NCBI RefSeq assembly: GCF_012976305.1
Contig: NZ_JABDSR010000008.1
Coordinates: forward strand, 1-64,000
DNA length: 64,000 nt
DNA from: Peptoniphilus faecalis
GTDB lineage: Bacteria > Bacillota > Clostridia > Tissierellales > Peptoniphilaceae
Direction: 5' to 3'
The notes under the pieces were generated by a model. It had not been told where the DNA came from. It made no database searches and worked only from the letters and a program-made list of their open reading frames with translations. Positions 35,024 through 42,655 of this stretch are shown here, piece by piece; the first letter of the stretch is position 1; each line of letters begins with the position of its first letter. Made by a program: the position numbers and the translations under genes.

Positions 35024-37666
35024 AACAAAAAAATTATTTCCTTAGTACTAGCACTAGTAATGGTACTAGGAACATTCACAAGTGTCTTCGCGGCTGAACC
35101 AACAAAGAAAGAAGAAGCTAAAAAACCAGAAGCTTCTGAAAAAGTTGAAAAAGTAGTTGGAAAAGATAATAAAATCCAATACGTTATCGACAAAAAACTT
35201 GTTGAAGGCTACGAAGATGGAAGCTACGGACTTGATAAAAACATCAAGAGATCCGAAATTACAAGATTACTTGTACTAGCTAATGGTAATGAAGAACTAT
35301 CTAAAAAACTTCAAGGTTCAATGAAAATCTACTCTGACGTAGATGCTAAACACTGGGCTAACGGAGTTATCACAGTAGGTACAACAGTTCCTTCTGATGC
35401 TAACGGAATCGCTATGCTAGCAGGATATCCAGATGGATCTTTCAAACCTGAAAACGACGTAACTTATGCTGAATTAGCAAAAATGTTAGTAGTTCTTGCT
35501 AAAAAAGATTTAACTGCTGACATGGTTAAAAATGCAGTTTGGGCATCTTCTTGGATGACTTGGGCAGCTGAACTTGGAATTCTTGACGATGTAACAATCA
35601 CTGATTCTAACAAAGCAGCTAACAGAGCAGATGCATTCACAATGGTTTACAATGCTCTTTACAAAATGCAAGAATTCAAGAGAGTACCTGCTAACGAAAC
35701 TAGAGGTATCATCTCTAACTTAACTAAAGATGTACTTCAACTTAACCAAGATTCTAAAATGGAATACAAGGTTACAGCTGATACAGTATTTGTAACTGGA
35801 AAAGATGCAAAAAGACAACAAATTGTTAAATTAAGCGATATTAACTACAAGTTAGATAATTATTATCTAGGATCACTAGTAAGAATTATTACTAATGACA
35901 AAAACGAAGTAACTCACATTATTGAACTTGGTAACCCAGCAGAACTTGCTATAAACAATAACCCAGCAGAAGTTAAACGTGATAACTCTGTATGGAGAGG
36001 TGTTGCTGATAACACTGTAGAAACATTATATCTTGGTAAAACAAGAGACATAAAAAATGATAATTACCAAGGAAAAATCAAAAATAATGATGCTTATGCA
36101 ACTATCCAATTCAAAAACAATGATGTAGATGCAAAAACTATTACATTTAACAATGTATACGATAAGAACGAAACTAAAGACTTAGTTCTTAAGATCAACG
36201 ACAAAACTGAATTTTATGTAGCTAACCCTGGTAACAATATCATGAAGAAAGTTGCTAATGTAAACGAAGCACTTTCTCTTATCGGATTTAAAAACTATCA
36301 TAACTACAAGATAGTTGACGTATATGCTGGATTTGATACTGACGGACTTGACAGAAACTGGAAAGCTATCAAATATGATGATGCTAATAGAAATACTGCA
36401 AAAGTTGTAGTATTTAACCTTGTAAATAAGTCATTTGAAGGCGAAAAATTCAGAGTAATTGAATCTTCAGGATCTAATTATAGTACAACTCTTGAAAAAA
36501 CTGACGGTACATTAGTTGACAGAAACAATGTAAGAGATACTTCAAGCTTCCCACTAAACTATGGTGATAAACTTGATGTTATTGAACTTGACGATGTAAG
36601 AGCAGGATCTAACTACAAAACTTTAATTGATCACTCTTCATCTGATTACCCAATCGTTAAGATTACAAAAGTTGACTCTGATAAGAAATTCATCGAAATT
36701 GAAGACAAGAATGGTGAAAGATCAATTCTTGATATTAGAGATGCTGACATCTTCTCTGCTAAGAGATATGGTAAACTTGAAGTTGGTAATACTATCCAAT
36801 TTAAAGTAGAAAACAAAAACAGCAATGAAGCTAAAATTATTTCACTTCTTGGTGATTTCAAACTTAGAGATTCTATCGTAGGAATTCTTCCAACAGCTGA
36901 CAAAACTCAAAGAGTTGGAGAACTTGTAAGAGTTGAAAAAGTAAATGGTGTATGGCACATGGTTGTAAGAGTAGATTACAACTTATTTGATGAAGCTGAC
37001 AGAAGCGGATATGCAACTTATATCATTTCAGACACAAATGCAGAAGCTCTTAAGGATCTTGCAGGAAAGAAAATTGCTTTCAAAGTATTTGAAAGAAATA
37101 ACAATGGTCTATTCTATGCAAGTGATATTGTATTAAATGACAATCAAACTCCAGTAACAGCTAAAAAAGTTGAAACTATTAAAGATGAAATCAGAAAGCT
37201 TGATGCAAAATATCCAAATCAAGAAGCAGTTAATAAAGATTTTGAAAATGCAAAGAAAGCAGTAGAAAATATTCAAAAAATGATTGACGATCTTAAGTTT
37301 GAAGATAAAACTGAATGGGCAAAGGTTGACCCAAGTTATAGTGAAGCTTTAAATGCTGTTAAGGGATATGTTCAAACAAAAGAAAATGCTATTAAAGCCG
37401 AATATACAGAACAAATTACAAAAGTTAAAGAAGCAGCTGATAAAAAACTAGCTGAAGTTAAGGTAGCAAAAGATACTTTAACTCAAGAAACAGCAGTAGC
37501 TAAAGTAACAGAATTAGTTAAAGCAGAACTTAAAGATGGAGTAACTGCAAAATATGAAGTAACAAGCTTTTCTAATGAAACAAAGCAAGCAAAAATCAAA
37601 GTTACTTTTGAAAAAGCTCCAGCAGAAGCTCAAACTACAGAGGTTACAGTAACTGAAGAAGCTTAA
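35021..37666 (+). CDS. SLH-domain surface-layer protein
   Basis: An 881-residue secreted protein. The first 24 residues are a signal peptide ending VFA. Three S-layer homology repeats follow (about 48-100, 105-165 and 168-215, for example GYPDGSFKPENDVTYAELAK), which anchor to pyruvylated wall polymer. Residues 220-700 form a beta-rich body without a known domain to my eye. Residues 705-830 are charged and helical, probably coiled-coil. The C-terminus is acidic. Codons such as GCT, AAC and GAC are more frequent than in neighbours, and it has a near-perfect AAGGAGG site, both typical of a very highly expressed S-layer gene. Confidence 0.88.
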   Translation: MNKKIISLVLALVMVLGTFTSVFAAEPTKKEEAKKPEASEKVEKVVGKDNKIQYVIDKKLVEGYEDGSYGLDKNIKRSEITRLLVLANGNEELSKKLQGSMKIYSDVDAKHWANGVITVGTTVPSDANGIAMLAGYPDGSFKPENDVTYAELAKMLVVLAKKDLTADMVKNAVWASSWMTWAAELGILDDVTITDSNKAANRADAFTMVYNALYKMQEFKRVPANETRGIISNLTKDVLQLNQDSKMEYKVTADTVFVTGKDAKRQQIVKLSDINYKLDNYYLGSLVRIITNDKNEVTHIIELGNPAELAINNNPAEVKRDNSVWRGVADNTVETLYLGKTRDIKNDNYQGKIKNNDAYATIQFKNNDVDAKTITFNNVYDKNETKDLVLKINDKTEFYVANPGNNIMKKVANVNEALSLIGFKNYHNYKIVDVYAGFDTDGLDRNWKAIKYDDANRNTAKVVVFNLVNKSFEGEKFRVIESSGSNYSTTLEKTDGTLVDRNNVRDTSSFPLNYGDKLDVIELDDVRAGSNYKTLIDHSSSDYPIVKITKVDSDKKFIEIEDKNGERSILDIRDADIFSAKRYGKLEVGNTIQFKVENKNSNEAKIISLLGDFKLRDSIVGILPTADKTQRVGELVRVEKVNGVWHMVVRVDYNLFDEADRSGYATYIISDTNAEALKDLAGKKIAFKVFERNNNGLFYASDIVLNDNQTPVTAKKVETIKDEIRKLDAKYPNQEAVNKDFENAKKAVENIQKMIDDLKFEDKTEWAKVDPSYSEALNAVKGYVQTKENAIKAEYTEQITKVKEAADKKLAEVKVAKDTLTQETAVAKVTELVKAELKDGVTAKYEVTSFSNETKQAKIKVTFEKAPAEAQTTEVTVTEEA

Positions 37667-37690
37667 TTAGCCTAACTAATTAAAAAGAAA

Positions 37691-37721
37691 AAACTCGAGG
37701 GAAACCTCGGGTTTTCTTTTT
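37691..37721. terminator. Terminator of the SLH gene, probably bidirectional
   Basis: AACTCGAGG (37692-37700) and CCTCGGGTT (37705-37713) with a GAAA tetraloop are followed by T-rich sequence. A T run also follows on the minus strand, serving the convergent toxin-antitoxin unit. Confidence 0.9.
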
Positions 37722-37777
37722 TTACATATTTTGCTCTTTTACTTTTTTCATTTTTGTAAAAATTAATAATTTTATTT

Positions 37778-38155
37778 TTACTTAATATTATCTTCAATAA
37801 TCTTTTTAAAATTTGTTTTGTCCATTTCACCACTTGCAACTTTCAAACCTATCTCAATCAGATCTTCATTAGTTAAGTTATGTTTTACTTCATTTATTTC
37901 TAATAAATACAATAAAATCATTATTCCAATTCTCTTATTTCCATCTATAAAACAGTGATTTTTTATAAGAGAATAAGAAATTTGTATTATTTTATCTAAT
38001 ATGTTTGGATATAATTCTTCTCCGTCAAAGGTTTGAAATACACTTTCTATTGATGAATTTAATAAATTCATTTCTCTAATGCCATAAGAACCCCCATATC
38101 TTTTAATTAATTTTTCTTGGATTTTTATAACTTCTTTTACACTTATATACCTCAT
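37778..38155 (-). CDS. doc: Doc/Fic-family toxin
   Basis: A 125-residue Fic-fold protein of the death-on-curing type. The Fic motif HCFIDGNKRIG near residue 62 keeps the catalytic His, acidic residue, Gly-Asn-Lys-Arg. Phage P1 Doc with this motif phosphorylates EF-Tu. The gene overlaps the antitoxin gene by four bases and is transcribed after it. The partner is a RelB/DinJ-type antitoxin, not the Phd type usually found with Doc. Confidence 0.88.
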   Translation of the reverse strand: MRYISVKEVIKIQEKLIKRYGGSYGIREMNLLNSSIESVFQTFDGEELYPNILDKIIQISYSLIKNHCFIDGNKRIGIMILLYLLEINEVKHNLTNEDLIEIGLKVASGEMDKTNFKKIIEDNIK

Positions 38156-38400
38156 TTTGCTAATTCCTTAAAGGCAAAATCATACTTATCCATAATTTTT
38201 TCAGAAACTTTTTCTGTGTCTATAAAATTTTTCTCTTTCTCATTTAGCGATAAATTTAAGGGCAGTCTTTGTTCTCTTATAGCTTGTTTTATAAACATAT
38301 TTATTGCCGAAGATGTATTTATCCCAATTTCTGCAACTAATTTGTTAAAGGACTCTTTATCTTTATCGTCAATGCTTATTGTTAAATTAACTTTGCTCAT
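38152..38400 (-). CDS. RelB/DinJ-type antitoxin
   Basis: An 82-residue protein with an N-terminal ribbon-helix-helix (SKVNLTISIDDKDKESFNKL, then IGINTSSAINMFIKQAI) and a charged C-terminal tail suited to toxin binding. The start is ATG at 38398-38400 behind GAGGTGATGA; a frame to 38460 runs over the promoter. It is the first gene of the pair and probably autoregulates through the inverted repeat over its -10 box. Confidence 0.88.
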   Translation of the reverse strand: MSKVNLTISIDDKDKESFNKLVAEIGINTSSAINMFIKQAIREQRLPLNLSLNEKEKNFIDTEKVSEKIMDKYDFAFKELAK

Positions 38401-38415
38401 TTCATCACCTCTCAA

Positions 38416-38448
38416 TGTAATTATATAAGTATTACACATTATTTTCAA
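38416..38448 (-). promoter_or_regulatory. Promoter and operator of the toxin-antitoxin pair
   Basis: On the minus strand TTGAAA (complement of 38443-38448) is 17 bases from TATAAT (complement of 38420-38425). The inverted repeat TGTAAT (38416-38421) / ATTACA (38431-38436) overlaps the -10, as expected for ribbon-helix-helix autorepression. Confidence 0.75.
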
Positions 38449-38594
38449 TATTTTACACATTTAATTAACATAAATCCTTTGCATGTACCTGTCTTTATCT
38501 TTTTGAAAAAATTTTTTTATTCTATTATCTCTATTCCAACAAAAATTTTTTTAGTAAAAAACGGGGAAAATTAAAAAAAAGTTTAAATATTCGT

Positions 38595-38623
38595 TTGACA
38601 AAGTGTAAGAAAAGAATTATAAT
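38595..38623 (+). promoter_or_regulatory. Promoter of the sigma-factor cassette
   Basis: A full consensus TTGACA (38595-38600) is 17 bases from TATAAT (38618-38623), followed by AGGAGGGAG before the sigma gene. Confidence 0.85.
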
Positions 38624-38651
38624 TACATCATAGATTAAATAGGAGGGAGCT

Positions 38652-39236
38652 ATGATGAATGATTATAAAGATTTTAATAGAGTTTTGAGGTCTGCCCTTG
38701 TGGGTGAAGAGAGGTCAAAGGTGAAGCTTCTTGATATGCTCGATCCTCTAATTAGATCTTCTATTAAAAGGTATTGTCCAGTGTTTAATGAGTTTGAGGA
38801 TCTTTATTCTGATGGGAGGGCAATTGTGCTTTCTTGCATCGAAAGTTTTGACAACAAGAGATCTTTTTTAAGATATGTAGAGTCCTATCTCAGATATTAT
38901 TATCTCGACACTTATAAATATCTTTTGAAGGTGAATAGCGATGTCCACGAGGGTGTTACATATGATGAGGAAGAGAGTTTAAATATTTTCGATTCTATTG
39001 ATGCTGGTGTGGATATTGAGGGCGACTATTTGGAGGGTGAGAGGCTTGGAATTTTGAAGAAAGCTATGGATTCTCTTACTCCAAGGCAGGAGACTGTGGT
39101 TAGGCTTTTTTTCTACGAGGGATTTGGTCTTTCTGAGATTGCAAATTTTCTAGGTATTTCTAAATGGACTGTGATAAATCTCAAGAGAAATGCTATTAAT
39201 AATATGCGTAATTTTATTTCTTGTTATTATAAGTAG
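38652..39236 (+). CDS. Sigma-70 family sigma factor
   Basis: A 194-residue alternative sigma factor with region 2 (about 20-95, containing FEDLYSDGRAIVLSCIESFD and FLRYVESYLRYYYLD) and region 4 (about 140-190, LTPRQETVVRLFFYEGFGLSEIANFLGIS). There is no region 1 or 3 and no anti-sigma gene beside it. Size and context recall the small regulators of clostridial UviA/TcdR type and Bacillus SigO/RsoA, which is linked to YvrJ. It leads the cassette ending at 40446 and has its own consensus promoter. Confidence 0.85.
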   Translation: MMNDYKDFNRVLRSALVGEERSKVKLLDMLDPLIRSSIKRYCPVFNEFEDLYSDGRAIVLSCIESFDNKRSFLRYVESYLRYYYLDTYKYLLKVNSDVHEGVTYDEEESLNIFDSIDAGVDIEGDYLEGERLGILKKAMDSLTPRQETVVRLFFYEGFGLSEIANFLGISKWTVINLKRNAINNMRNFISCYYK

Positions 39237-39279
39237 GGATATTTTAGTTTTATTAGGATTATATTCTAGGAGGTGAATT

Positions 39280-39756
39280 ATGTTAATTGAAAAGCGACTT
39301 ATTAGTTTTAATTATTCTAAGAGAAGGGGCATGGTAAAGCCTATCTATATTGTGGTGCACGATACTGGTAATGTCAACGCTGGTGCTGATGCCATGGCTC
39401 ATTATAGGTATTTTAATGGTGGCAATAGAAAGGCCTCTGCTCATTATTTTGTGGACGACAAGAGGATTGTGGAAACTGTGGAGACTACTAATGCTTCGTG
39501 GCATTGTGGCGATGGCTATGGCAAGTACGGCATCACTAATTCTAATTCCATTGGTGTGGAAATCTGCGTGAATAGTGACGGCAATTATGAGAAAGCTCTT
39601 GAGAATGCACGCATTGTCATTAGGTTTCTCATGGCTTTTTATAATATTCCTGTGGCGAGAGTGGTAAGGCATTTTGATGCTTCCCACAAGATTTGTCCTC
39701 GTTCTATGAGTGATAATAATTGGAAAAAGTGGTGGGAATTCAAGGAAAGTTTGTAG
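39280..39756 (+). CDS. N-acetylmuramoyl-L-alanine amidase without signal peptide
   Basis: A 158-residue single-domain amidase_2 (type 2 zinc amidase, endolysin-like). Zinc ligands are His27 in VVHDTGN, His131 in VRHFDASH and Cys139 in KICP. The VGVEICVN-like segment reads IGVEICVN. There is no signal peptide and no wall-binding repeat, so export needs a holin-like route or lysis. It has a strong AGGAGGTG site and sits 43 bases after the sigma gene. Confidence 0.9.
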   Translation: MLIEKRLISFNYSKRRGMVKPIYIVVHDTGNVNAGADAMAHYRYFNGGNRKASAHYFVDDKRIVETVETTNASWHCGDGYGKYGITNSNSIGVEICVNSDGNYEKALENARIVIRFLMAFYNIPVARVVRHFDASHKICPRSMSDNNWKKWWEFKESL

Positions 39757-39828
39757 TTTAAAATTTTTTATTTTTGTCATAGCAACTTTTGACTATTTTT
39801 TCTATATATATAGTAGGAGGTGAAAATA

Positions 39829-40053
39829 ATGGCAGTTGGAGTTAGTGAAAAGAAAGCAATGTTAAAGACTGTTACTACTAAGACTAATGATGACGGTAGT
39901 ATGAAGAAGAGAAGTGTTACTATTAGAAATATTAATGCTGATGCTGCTAATGAGGTTCTTTATGATTTATCTAAGGGTATTGGCAATTTAGTTGATGGTG
40001 CATTTGCTTCTGCTTCTAAGGTTACTGAAGAAGTTTTTGAAGAGCAAGTATAA
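39829..40053 (+). CDS. DUF1659-family small protein
   Basis: A 74-residue protein that resembles the DUF1659 family by its size, the KTVTTKTNDDGSMKKRSVTI start, the INADAANEVLYDLSKGIGNL middle and its place before a DUF2922 gene. The start is ATG 39829 behind AGGAGGTG; a GTG frame from 39820 overlaps the site. There is no signal peptide or membrane span. The role is unknown. Confidence 0.7.
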   Translation: MAVGVSEKKAMLKTVTTKTNDDGSMKKRSVTIRNINADAANEVLYDLSKGIGNLVDGAFASASKVTEEVFEEQV

Positions 40054-40081
40054 TTTTATTTATTGAGAAAGGAGAAGGTCA

Positions 40082-40297
40082 ATGAAAAGTACAAATACAC
40101 TAAGAATTGCTTTTGCTGATGAAGGTGGCAATCCTTACAATCTTTCTATTTTAAATCCTAAAGCTGAGGTTACAAGAGAGGAAGCAAAGAAGGTTGGAGA
40201 TGTTATCACTAATAATGATCTCATCAATGGCAAGCAAGGTTTTGTGAAAACTTTCAATGGTGCTACTATGATTACTAGAACTGAAAGAGATCTTTAA
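40082..40297 (+). CDS. DUF2922-family small protein
   Basis: A 71-residue protein. TNTLRIAFADEGGNPYNLSILNPKAEVT and GKQGFVKTFNGATMITRTERDL match the DUF2922 pattern, which usually accompanies DUF1659 and YvrJ genes. It has the AAAGGAGAAGG site and is followed after two bases by the YvrJ-like gene. Its function is unknown. It contains no membrane segment. Confidence 0.75.
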   Translation: MKSTNTLRIAFADEGGNPYNLSILNPKAEVTREEAKKVGDVITNNDLINGKQGFVKTFNGATMITRTERDL

Positions 40298-40299
40298 TT

Positions 40300-40446
40300 A
40301 TGGAAGATCTATTGACTAGTATTTCAAATATTGGTTTTCCCATTGCTATTTCTTGTTACCTTTTAGTTAGGTTAGAGAAAAAAATGGAGGAACTAAGGGA
40401 AGTTATTGTGAAGTTAAGTAATGCTATTGAAAAGTTTAGCAAGTAA
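40300..40446 (+). CDS. YvrJ-family membrane peptide
   Basis: A 48-residue peptide with one hydrophobic helix, NIGFPIAISCYLLVRLE (residues 10-26), then a charged helical tail, EKKMEELREVIVKLSNAIEK. This is the YvrJ pattern. Bacillus YvrJ lies next to the SigO/RsoA genes. The layout (short N-terminus, one helix, amphipathic tail) is also like holin-type BhlA/UviB proteins. It starts two bases after the DUF2922 stop, so translation is coupled. A terminator follows. Confidence 0.75.
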   Translation: MEDLLTSISNIGFPIAISCYLLVRLEKKMEELREVIVKLSNAIEKFSK

Positions 40447-40488
40447 TGCTATTTAATTTAATTGATTTATTTAATTAAATTTTTACAT

Positions 40489-40530
40489 AGGCGAAAGCCT
40501 TATTTTTTTGTGCAAATATAAGGCTTTTTT
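40489..40530 (+). terminator. Terminator of the sigma cassette
   Basis: AGGC-GAAA-GCCT (40489-40500) is followed by a T run. An overlapping larger hairpin joins AAAGCCTTAT (40495-40504) with ATAAGGCTTT (40518-40527), again followed by T residues. Confidence 0.75.
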
Positions 40531-40532
40531 AT

Positions 40533-41435
40533 TTAGTTTCTAATTAATAGATGGTCGCCAACTAGTGCTACTTTAAAGGTTTTGTAAAAGTCGGGGTCAA
40601 AAAATATTTTATAGCAGTTTTCGTCCTTGGTTTTTGCTATAAAATTTTTATAAATTATTTTTATATTTTCTTTTTTTAGTCCAAAGCATATTGCGAGGAG
40701 AAATTCTTCTTCTGTATCTCCACAGGATTTTAAGAGTTTATTTTCTATTTTTTCTAGTTCTCTAAATTTTTCATTGCCAAGTTCAGTCATTTTGGAAAAG
40801 CTCGTTATTAATGTTGCGTAAAAAAATAGTGATAGAATTATGCTTGCAATTCCAAAAAAGTTTTTATTATAGACTGTGATAATTCCAAGGAAAAATAGTA
40901 GGGAAAAGATGACAAAGGAAAGTAGAATTTTGAAGGTTTTCTTTTCTCTTGTAAAAAGTTTTTTTGCAATCATTTCATCTTCTAAAAAGCAAATAAAGTC
41001 GTTAAATTTTTTGTTGTAATCGTCTGGTTCTCTTCTCCTTACTTTGTCGAGGGTTCTCGTTGAGATTTCATCCTTGCCAAAGGATATAAGTATGTCAAAA
41101 AGTTTTTTTTCTGCAATATCAAGGGCAGGAAAGTTTATATTTTTAAGTTTAAATTCTACTTTTTCTTCGTTTTTTTTATTTTTGTAAAAATTTTTTTCGA
41201 TTTCTAAATTTCCATTTTCATAGGCTTTTAGTATCATTGCGATAATTGTGTTGTAAATAAAATTAGGTCCTTTGTAGAGGTAGCCCTTCTCGTAAAATTT
41301 TAAGTCGATGTTTTTGTTTTCTGGGACTTTGGCTTTTTTCTTCATGAGGAGATAGCTCATGATAAAGGATAAAATTATTAGTAAGGTATTTGTTAGTAAA
41401 AAGTATGTGCTTGATAAATTTATTTTAAAATCCAT
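40533..41435 (-). CDS. DUF2207-like membrane protein
   Basis: A 300-residue protein with one N-terminal membrane helix (residues 12-31), a hydrophilic region with YEKGYLYKGPNFIYNTIIAMILKAYENG, two adjacent membrane helices near 170-215 and a cytoplasmic tail. The layout recalls the C-terminal part of DUF2207 proteins, which usually carry a large extracellular N-terminal domain. Here that domain is absent. It stands alone and diverges from trxB. Function unknown. Confidence 0.5.
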   Translation of the reverse strand: MDFKINLSSTYFLLTNTLLIILSFIMSYLLMKKKAKVPENKNIDLKFYEKGYLYKGPNFIYNTIIAMILKAYENGNLEIEKNFYKNKKNEEKVEFKLKNINFPALDIAEKKLFDILISFGKDEISTRTLDKVRRREPDDYNKKFNDFICFLEDEMIAKKLFTREKKTFKILLSFVIFSLLFFLGIITVYNKNFFGIASIILSLFFYATLITSFSKMTELGNEKFRELEKIENKLLKSCGDTEEEFLLAICFGLKKENIKIIYKNFIAKTKDENCYKIFFDPDFYKTFKVALVGDHLLIRN

Positions 41436-41503
41436 GTAATCACCTATTTATATTATATACAAAAAAAATATTTTGGGTATAATAAATGTAATGGAGGGAT
41501 ATA

Positions 41504-42457
41504 ATGTACGATATTATTATAATTGGCGGAGGTCCAGCAGGTTTATCTGCGGGTCTTTATGCAGCGAGAAGTAAAAAGAAAACTTTAATTATAGAAAAGG
41601 GAATCGAAGGCGGTCAAATAGCTGAAACTACTAATGTGGAAAATTATCCCGGCATTGATTCTATTACTGGTGTTGAACTTGGAAAGAAAATGGCAGACCA
41701 AGCTAAAAAGTTTGGTGCAAAAATTGTCATGGATGAAGTTGTAGATATTGAGTTAGAAGGCGAAGTTAAAAAGATTAAGGGTTACATCGATACTTATGAA
41801 GCGAAGGCAATTATTATTGCGACAGGTGCTTCTCCACGAGAAATTGGTGCACCTGGTGAAAAAGAATACAAGGGACGTGGTGTAAGCTATTGTTCTACTT
41901 GTGATGCTGCTTTTTATGAAGATGAAACTGTTTATGTAGTTGGTGGAGGGGACTCTGCTATTCAAGAGGCACTTTTTATTGCTAATTTTGCAAAAAAAGT
42001 TTACATCATTCACAGAAGGGATGAACTTAGAGCGACAAAGGCTCTTCAAGAAAAGGCATTTAATAATGATAAAATTGATTTTATTTGGAATTCAACTGTT
42101 AAGGAAATCAAGGGCGACAAAATTGTCGAGGAAATGATTTTAAAGGATACTAAAACTGGTGAAGAAAGGTCAATTAAGTCTGATGACCCCTTTGGAATTT
42201 TTGTGTTTATAGGATATATTCCTAAGACTGAAATGTTTAAGGGAAAGCTTGAAATCACTGATGATGGCTACATTAAGACTGACGATGAGATGAGGACAAA
42301 TGTGAAGGGAGTTTTTGCGGCAGGCGACATTAGAGAGAAAAGCGTTCGACAAGTTGTAAATGCTGCGGGCGACGGTGCTGTTGCCGCTATGAATGCTCAA
42401 AAATACATTGACGAAGAAGAAGGAAACTTATACGAAGGTTTTAAAGAAAATAAATAA
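41504..42457 (+). CDS. trxB: Thioredoxin reductase
   Basis: A 317-residue low-molecular-weight thioredoxin reductase. The FAD motif GGGPAGLSAGLYAARS is at residues 8-23. The redox Cys pair is in SYCSTCDAAFY near residue 133, the NADPH motif GGGDSAIQEALF near 150, and the FAD-binding GVFAAGDIREKSVRQVVNAAGDGAVAA near 270. A TATAAT at 41478-41483 is a likely -10. There is no thioredoxin gene next to it. It is a single-gene unit. Confidence 0.95.
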   Translation: MYDIIIIGGGPAGLSAGLYAARSKKKTLIIEKGIEGGQIAETTNVENYPGIDSITGVELGKKMADQAKKFGAKIVMDEVVDIELEGEVKKIKGYIDTYEAKAIIIATGASPREIGAPGEKEYKGRGVSYCSTCDAAFYEDETVYVVGGGDSAIQEALFIANFAKKVYIIHRRDELRATKALQEKAFNNDKIDFIWNSTVKEIKGDKIVEEMILKDTKTGEERSIKSDDPFGIFVFIGYIPKTEMFKGKLEITDDGYIKTDDEMRTNVKGVFAAGDIREKSVRQVVNAAGDGAVAAMNAQKYIDEEEGNLYEGFKENK

Positions 42458-42462
42458 TAGAA

Positions 42463-42496
42463 AAAACATTGGTTGAATTCAATCAATGTTTTTTTT
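42463..42496 (+). terminator. Terminator of trxB
   Basis: A near-perfect palindrome around GAATTC, with outer arms AACATTG and CAATGTT, is followed by eight Ts. Confidence 0.88.
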
Positions 42497-42594
42497 ATGC
42501 AATGCTTTACAATTTTTATTTTTTAATTTTTTATTTCAAAAATTTTTTTATAATACATCAAAAAAATGTAATTTAATAAATTTGTGCTATTTAC

Positions 42595-42643
42595 TTGATA
42601 TTAATTTTATAAGTATTATAATAGATTGTGAACTTTTTAACCA
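42595..42643 (+). promoter_or_regulatory. Promoter of hydEGF and possible Rex operator
   Basis: TTGATA (42595-42600) is 16 bases from TATAAT (42617-42622). Just downstream, TTGTGAA-CTTT-TTAACCA (42626-42643) matches the clostridial Rex consensus TTGTTAA-N4-TTAACAA with two mismatches. Rex senses NADH/NAD+, which would suit hydrogenase maturation genes. Confidence 0.5.
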
Positions 42644-42655
42644 AGATAGGATATT

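Noticed and set aside
39283-39780. Minus-strand frame of 165 codons opposite the amidase
   Set aside because: The plus strand shows intact zinc-amidase motifs, and the minus frame is His/Ile-rich with no recognisable domain.
39802-39813. CTATATATATAG palindrome before the DUF1659 gene, considered as a promoter or operator
   Set aside because: TTGACT at 39789-39794 is too close to give a normal promoter. An alternating AT run of this length is expected by chance in this DNA.
38652-40446. Sigma/amidase cassette as a prophage remnant
   Set aside because: There is no integrase, portal, capsid, tail or attachment repeat nearby, so a prophage call cannot be supported.
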